64,000 nt of DNA from Amycolatopsis anabasis (GCF_009765355.1 NZ_VTHK01000015.1:103031-167030), one strand, 5' to 3'; numbered from the stretch's first letter, positions 27,245 to 36,034 are shown. The notes: generated by a model from the letters alone, not told the origin. Made by a program: numbers and translations.

Positions 27245-28486
27245 ATGAACAATCGATCCGCCAATGCGGCCGCTACCGGCAAGTCGCTACCGCCATGGCT
27301 GTTCTGCCTTCTCCTTCTCACCTTCGCCATCGGCACGGACGATTTCGTCATCGCCGGAATTCTGAAGGAGATCGCGGACGATCTTGATGTTTCCCCGGCC
27401 GCGGCGGGTCAGCTGATCACAGTTTTCTCGGTGACCTATGCGATCACGGCTCCGGTGATGGCGGTACTGACCGCGAGATTGCCCAGGCGAACGGTGCTGA
27501 TCGCCGGAATGGTCGTCTTCGCGGCCCTGAACGTCGGAGCCGCGCTCGCCCCCACCTACGGCGTGTTGATGGTCTTCCGGGTGCTGGCCGCGATTACCGC
27601 GTCGGCGATGACCCCGGCGGCCTTCTCCACCGCGGCGTCCTTGGCGCCGCCGGAGCGCATCGGGCGCTTCATCGGCACGGTGGCCACCGGTTTGACCTTC
27701 GCCTTGGTCGTCGGCGTGCCGGTGGGCACCTGGCTGGGTGGGACCTTCGGCTGGCGGTCGACCATGGTTTACGTCGTCGGGCTCTCCCTGGTGGTCGCCG
27801 CGGGCCTGGCGCTGTCGATGCCGAGGCTGGCCGCGGCCCCGCCGTTGACCCTGAAGCAGCGGTTGTCGCCGTTGCGGACGGTCCCGGTGCTCGCGGGGTT
27901 GGTGGCCATGATGGCCGGCGGTGCGAGCGGCTTGATGGCGCTCGTCTACATCTCGCCCATCGTGCGCGACCTGTCGGACGCGAACTCGTCTCAGCTTTCC
28001 GTGCTCATCGCGGTGGTCGGAATCGCCGGGATCGCGGGCGCCGTGCTCGGCGGCAAGGGCAGCGATCGGCTGGGGCCGGAACGAACCCTCATGATCGCAC
28101 TGGTGGGGCAGGTCGCGGCTACCTTGCTGCTCGCCGTCCTGGGCTGGGTCTGGGACGGGAAGGTCTCGATCGTGCTGGTCGGCCTCCTCTTCGCCTGCTG
28201 GGGCATCGGTGGCTGGGCGCTGAATTCACCCAGTCAGGTGCGGCTGACGAAGGTGGCGGGCAACGCGGGTACCGAGGCGCTCGCCCTCAACACCAGTGCG
28301 CTCTACGTCGGGATCGCGATCGCCGGCGCGGTCGGTGGCGTGGCGCTGTCCAGCAACGGCGGCACGGGCGTGCTGACGGCAAGCGCGATACTTGGCTTGG
28401 TGTCAACAGCGGTGTTCGCGCTGTCCTTCCGAAGCAAGCCGAAGCAGGCCGAGGTGGGGGCTGATCTGGCGGATGAAAGGGCGTAG
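27245..28486 (+). CDS. MFS drug exporter (Bcr/CflA- or AraJ-like)
   Basis: A 413-residue protein with about twelve transmembrane segments. The motif RLPRRTVLIAG after TM2 is the MFS motif A region, and VVGVPVGTWLGGTFGWRSTM in TM5 is the antiporter motif C. It is preceded by the MerR-type palindromic promoter and followed 28 bp later by the MerR gene, so it is probably induced by its own substrate. It may form the left edge of the AHBA-type cluster as the product exporter, or be an independent resistance pair. Confidence 0.9.
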   Translation: MNNRSANAAATGKSLPPWLFCLLLLTFAIGTDDFVIAGILKEIADDLDVSPAAAGQLITVFSVTYAITAPVMAVLTARLPRRTVLIAGMVVFAALNVGAALAPTYGVLMVFRVLAAITASAMTPAAFSTAASLAPPERIGRFIGTVATGLTFALVVGVPVGTWLGGTFGWRSTMVYVVGLSLVVAAGLALSMPRLAAAPPLTLKQRLSPLRTVPVLAGLVAMMAGGASGLMALVYISPIVRDLSDANSSQLSVLIAVVGIAGIAGAVLGGKGSDRLGPERTLMIALVGQVAATLLLAVLGWVWDGKVSIVLVGLLFACWGIGGWALNSPSQVRLTKVAGNAGTEALALNTSALYVGIAIAGAVGGVALSSNGGTGVLTASAILGLVSTAVFALSFRSKPKQAEVGADLADERA

Positions 28487-28514
28487 CGTGGTGTCTTGCA
28501 CCTTAGGGGGAACG

Positions 28515-28895
28515 ATGCGAATCGGAGAGCTCGCTGAGCGCACCGGCGTCACCACCCGGGCGTTGCGCTACTACGAGCAGCAGGGGCTCATCACCGCGGA
28601 GCGCGGGGACAACGGCTACCGCGAGTACGGCCCCGCCGCCGTGACCCAGGTCCACAACGTTCGGATGCTGCTGGAGGCCGGGCTCACGTCGGAGGACATC
28701 CGGCAGCTGGGCCCGTGCCTGACCAAGGACCTCACGGGCGCGCCCGTGTGCCAGGGCGTGATCGATCTCTACGAGAACCGGCTCAAGGTCGTGGAAGAAC
28801 GCATTGAGGTGCTCGTCGAGCTGCGGGCGCGGCTCCGTTCGCAGCTGGCCGGCGCTCGGGCGGACACCTCGCGGCAGTTCGATCACGCCTTCTGA
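28515..28895 (+). CDS. MerR-family transcriptional regulator
   Basis: A 126-residue protein: winged helix-turn-helix MRIGELAERTGVTTRALRYY at the N-terminus, then NVRMLLEAGLTSEDIRQL and a coiled-coil dimerisation helix (NRLKVVEERIEVLVELRARL). The short effector region has cysteines in CLTKDLTGAPVC, too few features to tell metal from drug sensing. The ATG at 28515 follows AGGGGG. It lies in the same operon as the exporter and probably binds the palindrome at 27209-27230. Confidence 0.9.
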   Translation: MRIGELAERTGVTTRALRYYEQQGLITAERGDNGYREYGPAAVTQVHNVRMLLEAGLTSEDIRQLGPCLTKDLTGAPVCQGVIDLYENRLKVVEERIEVLVELRARLRSQLAGARADTSRQFDHAF

Positions 28896-28996
28896 CCGCC
28901 GCGCGGAATCTCCGGGTTCGTTCGGATATTTCGGTTAGCAGCACGAACCCGCTGTTTGTTCGCGTATTGTTTCGGGACGCGTGATGGGGGAATCAA

Positions 28997-30055
28997 ATGA
29001 TCGGGCCCGGGATGAATGCCGTGTCGGCCTACGCTGCCGCGGCTCCGAACGCGCCGCTCGTAAGGACAACGATACCGCGCCGCGCGGTGGGTGAGCGGGA
29101 CGTTCTTCTGGAGATCAAATATTGCGGAATCTGCCATACGGATATCCACCAGGTTCGCGGGGATTGGGGCGAATCGATCTTTCCGATGGTGCCGGGGCAT
29201 GAAATATCGGGGATCGTGGTCGAAACCGGGGATCGGGTGCGGCGGTACCGGGCCGGAGACCGGGTGGGCGTGGGCTGCTTCGTGGGCTCCTGCCGAACCT
29301 GCGCGCACTGCCTGGCGGACCAGGAGCAGTACTGCCTGCAGGGGCCGCTGAGCACGTACAACGCGATGAGCGAGGGTGCGCCGACCTACGGTGGCTACAG
29401 CACTCACATCGTGGTCGACGAGCACTTCGTGCTGCGCATTCCCGACGGTATCGGGCTCGCCGAAGCCGCACCGCTGATGTGCGCCGGGATCAGCGTGTTC
29501 TCCCCGCTCAACCATTGGCATGCCGGCCGCGGAAAGTCGACGGCGGTGGTCGGGCTCGGCGGCCTCGGTCATCTGGGGGTGAAGGTCGCGCGCGCGATGG
29601 GCGCCGAGGTCACCGTGCTCAGCCGGAGTTCGGGAAAAGAGGAAGACGCGCTGCGCTTGGGGGCGAGCCGTTTCCTGGTGACGAGTGATCCTGCCAGGTT
29701 CGCGGAATCCAGGGGATCCTTCGATCTGATCGTCAACACCGTGTCCGCCAACGTGGACCTGGATGCCTACCTCGGTCTGCTCAAGCTGGACGGGACCATG
29801 GTCAACATCGGGGTGCCCGAACACCCGAACTCGTTCGGCATGTTCTCGCTGATCGGCGCCCGCAGAAGTCTGGCGGGTTCCCTGGTCGGCGGTGTTCGCG
29901 AGACGCAGGAAATGCTGGACTTCTGCGCCGCGCGAGGTATCGGCGCGGAGATCGAAGTAATTGGCGCCGATGAGATCAACGAGGCGTACAAACGCGTTGT
30001 CGACGGGGATGTCCGCTACCGGTTCGTTATCGACGCCGCATCCTTCGCGCGATGA
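28997..30055 (+). CDS. Zinc-dependent alcohol dehydrogenase, CAD/YahK type
   Basis: A 352-residue medium-chain dehydrogenase. Catalytic zinc ligands are C46 (CGICHTDIH), H68 and E69 (PGHEISG), with structural zinc cysteines C99, C102, C105 and C113, and the Rossmann motif GLGGLGHLG in the second half. Such enzymes interconvert aryl or aliphatic aldehydes and alcohols with NADP(H). The ATG at 28997 is preceded by GGGGG. In this context it could reduce the aldehyde made by the carboxylate-reducing pair encoded at 31258-33677, or be a general detoxifying enzyme. It ends 10 bp from the convergent SARP gene. Confidence 0.88.
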   Translation: MIGPGMNAVSAYAAAAPNAPLVRTTIPRRAVGERDVLLEIKYCGICHTDIHQVRGDWGESIFPMVPGHEISGIVVETGDRVRRYRAGDRVGVGCFVGSCRTCAHCLADQEQYCLQGPLSTYNAMSEGAPTYGGYSTHIVVDEHFVLRIPDGIGLAEAAPLMCAGISVFSPLNHWHAGRGKSTAVVGLGGLGHLGVKVARAMGAEVTVLSRSSGKEEDALRLGASRFLVTSDPARFAESRGSFDLIVNTVSANVDLDAYLGLLKLDGTMVNIGVPEHPNSFGMFSLIGARRSLAGSLVGGVRETQEMLDFCAARGIGAEIEVIGADEINEAYKRVVDGDVRYRFVIDAASFAR

Positions 30056-30065
30056 TCGCGGGGCA

Positions 30066-30953
30066 TTACCGCAGCCGTAACTGGGCCGGGTTGTCCTGCC
30101 GGAGTTGGACGAGTTCCTCTTCGATCCGGGACAGCCGATCGTCGGTGGCCTGCCCGCCGCCCAGGAGTGCCGCGACGCGGTCGTCCGGATCTTCCGGCCG
30201 GAATTCCGTGTCGCTTTCGAGCAGGGCGGCTTCCAGTTTCTGCAGTTTTTCTCCCGGCTCGATGCCGAGTTCGTCGGCGAACCGCTTCCGCACCTTGCGA
30301 AAGAACTCCAGTGCCTCGGCTTTTCGGCCGGACCGGTGCAGGGCGGTCATGAGCTGGGCGCAAAGATTCTCCTGAAAAGGCGAGTCCGCCACGTAGCCGG
30401 TGAGTTCTCCGACTATCTCGCGGTGGCGGCCCAGTCGCAGATTGAGTTCCACGTATTCCTCGATCGCGGCCTGCCGGTTCGCTTGAAACTTGATCGCTGA
30501 CGTCCTCAGCAATTCACTGTTCAGGCCGGCCGCGATGGGGCCGCGCCACAAATTCAGAGCAGACTTCAACAGATCCACCGCCTCGGTGAGCCGCCGCTGC
30601 GCCGCGGCGAGACGTCCTCGCCGGACCAGGTCCTCGAACCGGTACAGATCCAGCGAGTTCTCGGGTACGTTGATCCGGTAGCCCGAACTGCGCGTCTGTA
30701 TGAAATTCTCGCAGTTTTCCGCGGCGAATGTACGTCGTAGATCCGACACGCATATCCGTACCTGGCTTTGCGCGGAGGCTGGTGGAGTTTCGTTCCAGAT
30801 GGCATCGATCAGGCGGTCGAGGCTCAGCACTTGGTTCGCTTCCAGGAGCAACGTGGTCAGCAGGATGCTTCTTCGCTGCCCGCCGAGGTGGATCTCCTTG
30901 CCATCTGAATGAATGGCCAGCGGGCCGAGTATGTGGAATCGTACGTCTTTCAC
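30066..30953 (-). CDS. SARP-family pathway activator
   Basis: A 295-residue regulator from the GTG at 30953, which is preceded by GGGGG on the minus strand; a longer ATG start at 31082 would add 43 unconserved residues. It has an OmpR-like DNA-binding domain (FHILGPLAIHSDGKEIHLGG, then RRSILLTTLLLEANQVLSLDRL) and a BTAD domain (about 95-245, YRFEDLVRRGRLAAA, LWRGP). Small SARPs are cluster-situated activators that bind direct repeats near the -35. A TTA leucine codon lies three codons before the stop (30078-30080), so translation may depend on a bldA-like tRNA. It is divergent from the biosynthetic operon and probably activates it. Confidence 0.9.
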   Translation of the reverse strand: MKDVRFHILGPLAIHSDGKEIHLGGQRRSILLTTLLLEANQVLSLDRLIDAIWNETPPASAQSQVRICVSDLRRTFAAENCENFIQTRSSGYRINVPENSLDLYRFEDLVRRGRLAAAQRRLTEAVDLLKSALNLWRGPIAAGLNSELLRTSAIKFQANRQAAIEEYVELNLRLGRHREIVGELTGYVADSPFQENLCAQLMTALHRSGRKAEALEFFRKVRKRFADELGIEPGEKLQKLEAALLESDTEFRPEDPDDRVAALLGGGQATDDRLSRIEEELVQLRQDNPAQLRLR

Positions 30954-31257
30954 GGTGAATCCCCCAGGTTGCACCTCGGCGTGCTGAGCGGTGGTACGCG
31001 CTATATTGCCGAGGTGGCGCCGTAACTGCTCGGTTGAGTGTAACGGAGTACTGCAAGTGGCTGTCAAGTTGAACTGATCCAATTCTCCGAACTCTGCCGT
31101 TTTTCCTAGGAATTGTAGTTTAATCCTGGAGTGCTGCTCGTTGAACAGTATTCAGCTATTGGCCGGTTCGGCAGTGGTGAATATTCAGCCGATAGGTCGA
31201 TGATAGCCGCCACCCGCAAACTCGTGGCAGCAGAGTTCGATCGTGGGAAGAGGGATC
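30954..31257. promoter_or_regulatory. Divergent promoter region of the SARP gene and the biosynthetic operon, with direct repeats
   Basis: A 304-bp AT-richer spacer. TATTCAGC occurs at 31149-31156 and again at 31182-31189, exactly 33 bp apart (three helical turns). SARP operators are typically short direct repeats spaced by 11 or 22 bp, so this is a plausible activator site upstream of the gene at 31258. TTGAGTG and TCAAGTT sequences near 31032-31070 face the SARP gene. No further gene is seen. Confidence 0.5.
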
Positions 31258-32304
31258 GTGGTCTCCGATTTTGACATCCATGTGCGGAAGTTGGTGGCAT
31301 GGCACTTCGACCCGAACACCGGATCACCGTTCTGGTTGGGCAAGCGGACCGAACTGGGATTCGATCCGATCCGGGACGTTCAAGGAGCCGCGGATCTGGC
31401 GATGTTCCCGGATGTCGGTGCTGCGCTGCGTTCGGTACCGGCGCAGGAGCTGATCCCGGCCGGGCTGTCCGGCAAGGTCTTCCGAGTTTACGAGTCCGGG
31501 GGGACCACGGGCGCCCCGAAGCGGATTGTGGACGGCGACTGCCGCGCACGGATGCTGGAATGGGCGCGGCTTCGGCTCATCGAGCTCGGCGTGCCGCCTT
31601 CGGGCAATTGGCTGCACCTCGGTCCGACCGGTCCGCATGTGGCCGGAACCGATGTGGCCCGGCATGCGGCCATCGGCCGTGGCCTTTTCTACGCCGTCGA
31701 CTTCGATCCCCGCTGGGTCAAGAATCTCTTGGCCCGCGGTAGTGCCGAAGTCGCGGAAGAGTACCTCCAGCACCTGCTCGACCAGGGCAGGACCGTGCTG
31801 GAGACCCAGGACATCAGCGTGCTGAACGCCACGCCACCGCTGCTGGAGGCGATCTGCTCCCGGCCCGAGTTGTACGAGCTCGTGCGGGCGAAGGTCAAGG
31901 CAATCCTCTGGGCGGGCACCTCGATCAGCCCGGAGAACCTCCGGCAGCTCGACGAGGTGTTCTTTCCGGATGCGGTCGTCGCCGGTGTGTACGGCAACAG
32001 CCTGATGGGAGTAGCACCGCAGCGCCGGCGCCTCGACACCGACACCCACCGGTGCGTGTTCGAGCCCTTTCCGGAAACGACCCGGCTCGAGCTGGTCGAC
32101 GAAGAAGGGCGTCAGGTCGGGTACGGGCAGCGCGGCCGGGTCCGACTGCACCTGCTCTCCGAAGAGATGTTCCTGCCCAACATTCTGGAGCGGGACAGCG
32201 CGGTGCGCGTCGAACCGGCGCCCGGCGGCGAAGTGGACGGTCTCGCCGATGTTCAGACCTACGGCGAACTCGAAGACGCGCAGATCATCGAAGGTGTCTA
32301 TTGA
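31258..32304 (+). CDS. EhpF-like aryl-carboxylate adenylating enzyme (ANL superfamily)
   Basis: A 348-residue protein. YESGGTTGAPKR is the phosphate-binding loop of acyl-adenylating enzymes. The small size, the GPHVAGTDVARHA segment and the lack of a separate C-terminal domain resemble EhpF, which activates griseoluteic acid in phenazine biosynthesis. The next gene is EhpG-like, and such pairs reduce aryl carboxylates to aldehydes; the GriD/GriC pair that makes 3-amino-4-hydroxybenzaldehyde in grixazone biosynthesis is a functional parallel. The GTG at 31258 follows GGGAAGAGGG; a GTG at 31243 is the alternative. It is the first gene of the long operon, with the next gene overlapping by TGATG. 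Confidence 0.75.
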   Translation: MVSDFDIHVRKLVAWHFDPNTGSPFWLGKRTELGFDPIRDVQGAADLAMFPDVGAALRSVPAQELIPAGLSGKVFRVYESGGTTGAPKRIVDGDCRARMLEWARLRLIELGVPPSGNWLHLGPTGPHVAGTDVARHAAIGRGLFYAVDFDPRWVKNLLARGSAEVAEEYLQHLLDQGRTVLETQDISVLNATPPLLEAICSRPELYELVRAKVKAILWAGTSISPENLRQLDEVFFPDAVVAGVYGNSLMGVAPQRRRLDTDTHRCVFEPFPETTRLELVDEEGRQVGYGQRGRVRLHLLSEEMFLPNILERDSAVRVEPAPGGEVDGLADVQTYGELEDAQIIEGVY

Positions 32305-33677
32305 TGGACGTCGTGGTGCTCGACCCGCTGTTCGGGGGCCGTCCCGCGGCCAGCGCCGACCGGTCGGCGCTGAACAGCGTATTCGGGAAGCCGATGGCGG
32401 ATATCGGACTCGCCCCTCGGTTACTGGCGCAGACCGCGCTCAACGAAGTGCGGCGGCACGCGGACGGGCTGCCGCCGGAGAGCGAGGTCGTCATCCGTGC
32501 GGCCGAACTGTTCGCGACCGAGGAACTCGAGGGCGAAGCTCCGGAGCAGTACGCGCGCCGGGTGGTCCTGAGCACCGGGTTGACGGCTGCCGCGGTGGCC
32601 CGCGCGGTCGAGGACGTCGTCACTCAGCTCGGTGCGCTACCGAGCACCACGGCCGCGGAGCTGCCGGCGACGGAATTCGGTCAGGGATTCCGAACCAGGT
32701 GGGTACCGCGGGGCAAAGTCTTCGCCGCGGTCTTGGCCAGCAACCATCCCGCACCCAACGCGACCTGGGTACAGGCTCTCTTCCACGGCTACGGCGTGCT
32801 GGTTCGCCCGGGCGGCCGCGATCCGTTCACCCCCCGTCGACTGATCGCGGCGTTGCTGGCGGCAGGGCTGTCCCCGCACAAGGTCGCGTTCCTGCCTTGT
32901 GCCCGCGGGGTCGGGGAGTTCCTCCTCAAGGAAGCCGATCGGGGCATCGTGTACGGCGGCGAGCGGGCCACCGCGGCTTGGCGCGCCCGGGAGCCGGTCG
33001 CCGTCCGCGGACCCGGCAGGGCCAAGGCGTTGCTCGACACGGACCTCGACGACGCGGTGACGGATCACCTGGTTCGCTCCGTCGCCTTCGATGGCGGTGT
33101 CCGCTGCAACAACCTGTCCGCGGTGCTGACCACGCGGCCGGTGGCCGGGGTCGCCGACCGGCTGGCGGAACGGCTGAGCGGGTTACCGGTGCTCCCGGTC
33201 ACGAATCCGGATGCCGTGTTACCAGCGGTGAGCCGGGACGGCGCAAGGCAGTTGCGGGGCCAGGTCGACGCGTTGCGCGCCGAACTGAAAGACCACAGTG
33301 GACAGTTCTATGGCGGAGACTTCCTCGTGGAACTGGCTGACGGCTCGTTCGCGTTGCGCCCGCTGGTGTTGTCGGCCGATCGGCCCGGCCACTCGATGGT
33401 GGGCACGGAGCTGCCCTTTCCCTTCGTCGTGGTCGCCCCGTGGAGCGAGCAGGACGGGGTCGGTCCCCTGAGCGACTCGCTCACGCTGAATCTGCTCACC
33501 GGCCGGGAAGACCTGGTGGAGCGCGCGGTTCGGGAAACCGGCGTTCGCAAGATCACGCGGGGCCTCGTGCCGCCTTGGGCCACGGCGCCCGGAATCCCGC
33601 ACGACGACAACTTCACACAGTTTCTGCTGGAGCCCAAAGGTGTTGTCAGCAAAAGCCATTCGACGAGCGAGCAATGA
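32304..33677 (+). CDS. EhpG/GriC-like acyl reductase (ALDH superfamily)
   Basis: A 457-residue aldehyde dehydrogenase-like protein. ASNHPAPNATWVQALFHGY resembles the cofactor-binding N-domain, and FDGGVRCNNLSAVL holds the likely catalytic Cys. The chain is about the length of fatty-acyl or aryl-acyl reductases that accept an activated acid from an adenylating partner. The ATG at 32304 overlaps the stop of that partner gene (TGATG). It has three in-frame TTA codons (32421, 33183, 33219), unusual for such GC-rich DNA and a possible bldA-type developmental gate. The predicted reaction is reduction of an activated 3,4-AHBA-derived carboxylate to an aldehyde; the actual substrate is inferred. Confidence 0.75.
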   Translation: MDVVVLDPLFGGRPAASADRSALNSVFGKPMADIGLAPRLLAQTALNEVRRHADGLPPESEVVIRAAELFATEELEGEAPEQYARRVVLSTGLTAAAVARAVEDVVTQLGALPSTTAAELPATEFGQGFRTRWVPRGKVFAAVLASNHPAPNATWVQALFHGYGVLVRPGGRDPFTPRRLIAALLAAGLSPHKVAFLPCARGVGEFLLKEADRGIVYGGERATAAWRAREPVAVRGPGRAKALLDTDLDDAVTDHLVRSVAFDGGVRCNNLSAVLTTRPVAGVADRLAERLSGLPVLPVTNPDAVLPAVSRDGARQLRGQVDALRAELKDHSGQFYGGDFLVELADGSFALRPLVLSADRPGHSMVGTELPFPFVVVAPWSEQDGVGPLSDSLTLNLLTGREDLVERAVRETGVRKITRGLVPPWATAPGIPHDDNFTQFLLEPKGVVSKSHSTSEQ

Positions 33678-33718
33678 CGAACGCGCGCTCTGGTCCCGAT
33701 CCGCGAGGAGTATGCACG

Positions 33719-35116
33719 ATGCGAGACGCTGTCCAGGTTCTGGTGATCGGCGGGGGCCCCGCGGGGTCCACGACGGCAACCCTGCTCGCCCGAGAGGGGT
33801 TCGCCGTCACGTTGCTGGAGCGGGATCACTTCCCTCGCTACCACATCGGCGAGTCGCTGCTTCCCTCCTGTCTCCCCATCCTCGACCTCATGGGAGCCCG
33901 GGAGAAGATCGAGGCCCATGGATTTCAGAAGAAAGGCGGCGCCTACTTCGAGTGGGGGCCCGAGAAATGGGACCTCCGGTTCAATGAACTCGACGACACC
34001 ACCTACAGCTGGCAGGTCATCCGTTCCGAGTTCGACCACCTGTTGCTCGAGCACGCGAAGAGCCAGGGCGTCGAAGTGCACGAAGGGGTGGCCGTGCGGG
34101 AGGTCGTTTTCGAAGAAGGCCGTGCGGTGCGGGCACTGTGGGAAAACACCGACCGCGGGGACAGCGGGGTGATCGGCTTCGACTACCTGGTCGACGCCTC
34201 CGGGCGGGCCGGCGTACTCGCCACCAAACACCTCGGCAGCCGCCGGGTCCACGACGTGTTCAAGAACATCGGTGTGTGGGGTTACTGGAAAGGCACCCAG
34301 CCCCTGGAGCCGGGGCCGGACGGCGCCATCGCGGTGTGCTCGGTCCCGCAGGGCTGGCTCTGGGGTATCCCGCTGCACGACGGCACGATGAGCATCGGCG
34401 TGGTCACCAGCAAGCGGCATTTCCGCGAGGAACAGGCCAAGCACCCCGATCTCGCGGCGATCTACCACAAGAAGATCGCGGAAAGCCCGCTGATCGCCGG
34501 CCTCGTCGACGGAGCCGAGCTGGTGTCCGACGTCAAGGCGGAGACCGACTACTCCTACGTGACCGAGAACTTCGCGGGCCCCGGTTACCTGCTCGCCGGT
34601 GACGCCGCGTGCTTCCTGGACCCGTTGCTGTCGACCGGGGTGCATCTGGCCACCTACAGCGGTCTGCTCGCCGCGGCCACGGTCTCCTCGATTCTGCGGG
34701 ACGGGGTCGACGAGGAGAACGCGCTGAGCTTCTACGGCACCGCCTATCGGAAATCCTATGAGCGGCTGCTGGTCCTGGTCTCGGTCTTCTACCAGAGCTA
34801 CCGCGGACGCGACGAGCATTTCTTCGAGGCGCAGCGGTTGACGACCCGCGAGAAGCAGGGACTCAAGCTGCACGAGGCGTTCCTGAACATCGTCACCGGT
34901 ATCGAGGATCTGGCCGACGCCAAGGAGGAGGCGTACCAGGCCGTGGCGAGGACCCTCGCCGGCCCGGAAGCGGCTTCCAGCAACCCGCTCGCCAACCACA
35001 ACGCGTCGATGGAGCAACTGCCCGATGCGCCCGGCCGCGCCCTGGAGGGGCTCTATCTGGAGACGGAACCGAAGCTGACCCTGCGCCGGGCCGCCGACGC
35101 GCGGGTGGAGGCGTGA
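33719..35116 (+). CDS. Flavin-dependent halogenase
   Basis: A 465-residue FAD enzyme with GGGPAG (residues 11-16), DHFPRYHIGESLLPS (36-50), a Lys pair in the GFQKKGGAYFEWG segment (K71-K72) and the halogenase motif WLWGIP (213-218, WxWxIP), then LLAGDAACFLDPLLSTGVHL. These mark flavin-dependent halogenases rather than simple monooxygenases. The sequence is closest in pattern to phenol- or pyrrole-type enzymes (PltA, CndH, Clo-hal group). It needs FADH2 from a reductase, and one is encoded in the same operon at 39233. The ATG at 33719 has GAGGAG eight bases upstream. The likely target is the electron-rich aminophenol ring; no carrier protein is encoded nearby. Confidence 0.88.
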   Translation: MRDAVQVLVIGGGPAGSTTATLLAREGFAVTLLERDHFPRYHIGESLLPSCLPILDLMGAREKIEAHGFQKKGGAYFEWGPEKWDLRFNELDDTTYSWQVIRSEFDHLLLEHAKSQGVEVHEGVAVREVVFEEGRAVRALWENTDRGDSGVIGFDYLVDASGRAGVLATKHLGSRRVHDVFKNIGVWGYWKGTQPLEPGPDGAIAVCSVPQGWLWGIPLHDGTMSIGVVTSKRHFREEQAKHPDLAAIYHKKIAESPLIAGLVDGAELVSDVKAETDYSYVTENFAGPGYLLAGDAACFLDPLLSTGVHLATYSGLLAAATVSSILRDGVDEENALSFYGTAYRKSYERLLVLVSVFYQSYRGRDEHFFEAQRLTTREKQGLKLHEAFLNIVTGIEDLADAKEEAYQAVARTLAGPEAASSNPLANHNASMEQLPDAPGRALEGLYLETEPKLTLRRAADARVEA

Positions 35117-35155
35117 CCAAGCAGGCGTCGGCGGGCTCGACTGAGAGGAGATCCC

Positions 35156-35977
35156 ATGCAACGCTACAGCGCACCCGCGCGTGAGCTGAGGCTGCGCCGT
35201 CTGCACCGCTATCACGAGCAGCGGCTGATGGTCGTGCCGCTGGACCACTCCGTGACCGATGGCCCGATCACGGGTGGCAACCGGGTCGACAGCCTGGTCG
35301 GGAAGCTGGCGTCCGCACAGGTGGACGCGGTCGTCCTGCACAAGGGCGTCCTGCGCTACGTGGACCCGCGCTGGTTCGAGTCCACCTCGCTCATCGTCCA
35401 CATGAGCGCGAGCACGGTGCACGCCCCCGACCCGAATGCCAAGTACCTGGTCGCCGACGTGGAAGAAACCCTGCGGCTGGGGGCCGACGCGGTCAGCATG
35501 CACGTGAACATCGGTTCAGCCGAGGAGCGGCAACAGATAGCGGACCTGGCGGCGGTCGCCGATGCGTGCGATCGGTGGAATCTCCCGTTGCTCGCGATGA
35601 TGTACGCACGCGGACCGAAGATCGAGAACCCGCGCGATCCCGCGCTCATCGCGCACGCCGTCACACTCGCCGCGGACCTGGGCGCCGACATCGTCAAGAC
35701 CATGTACACCGGGTCGGTGGAGACGATGTCCGAGATCACCCGATTGTCTCCGGTGCCGCTGGTCGTGGTCGGCGGGCCGCGCAATCCCGATCTCGCCGCG
35801 GTCCTGGCGTATGTCGAGGAAGCGCTCCGCAGCGGTGTCGCCGGAGTGGCCATGGGGCGCAACGTCTTCCAGGCCGCGAACCCGATCGAGGCGGCGCGTT
35901 CGGTCGCGGACCTGGTCCACGACCGCGTCGATCTGGAGGCGGCGGGGTTCGGCGAACTCGCCGCGCCCCTGGGTTGA
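35156..35977 (+). CDS. griI: GriI-type aldolase for 3-amino-4-hydroxybenzoate biosynthesis
   Basis: A 273-residue class I aldolase of the 2-amino-3,7-dideoxy-hept-6-ulosonate synthase/GriI family. PLDHSVTDGPITGG near residue 29 and the Schiff-base lysine region DIVKTMYTGS are diagnostic, and VVVGGPRNPD forms the phosphate-binding loop. GriI joins aspartate 4-semialdehyde and dihydroxyacetone phosphate into a C7N chain. The ATG at 35156 has GAGAGGAG upstream. GriH follows 57 bp later, and the pair defines a 3,4-AHBA pathway as in grixazone, nitrosobenzamide, manumycin-type and platensimycin biosynthesis. The aspartokinase at the end of the operon should feed it. Confidence 0.92.
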   Translation: MQRYSAPARELRLRRLHRYHEQRLMVVPLDHSVTDGPITGGNRVDSLVGKLASAQVDAVVLHKGVLRYVDPRWFESTSLIVHMSASTVHAPDPNAKYLVADVEETLRLGADAVSMHVNIGSAEERQQIADLAAVADACDRWNLPLLAMMYARGPKIENPRDPALIAHAVTLAADLGADIVKTMYTGSVETMSEITRLSPVPLVVVGGPRNPDLAAVLAYVEEALRSGVAGVAMGRNVFQAANPIEAARSVADLVHDRVDLEAAGFGELAAPLG

Positions 35978-36034
35978 CGGCCTTCGACGGCCACCATTTC
36001 CCACCTTTTCGTAACGATCTCTTGGAGTGATGAC

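Noticed and set aside
31258..33677. Phenazine cluster suggested by the EhpF/EhpG resemblance
   Set aside because: No phzA-G core genes are present, and the adjacent aromatic-acid genes are griI/griH type.
33719..35116. Plain FAD monooxygenase instead of halogenase
   Set aside because: The WxWxIP motif and the GESLLPS segment are those of flavin-dependent halogenases.
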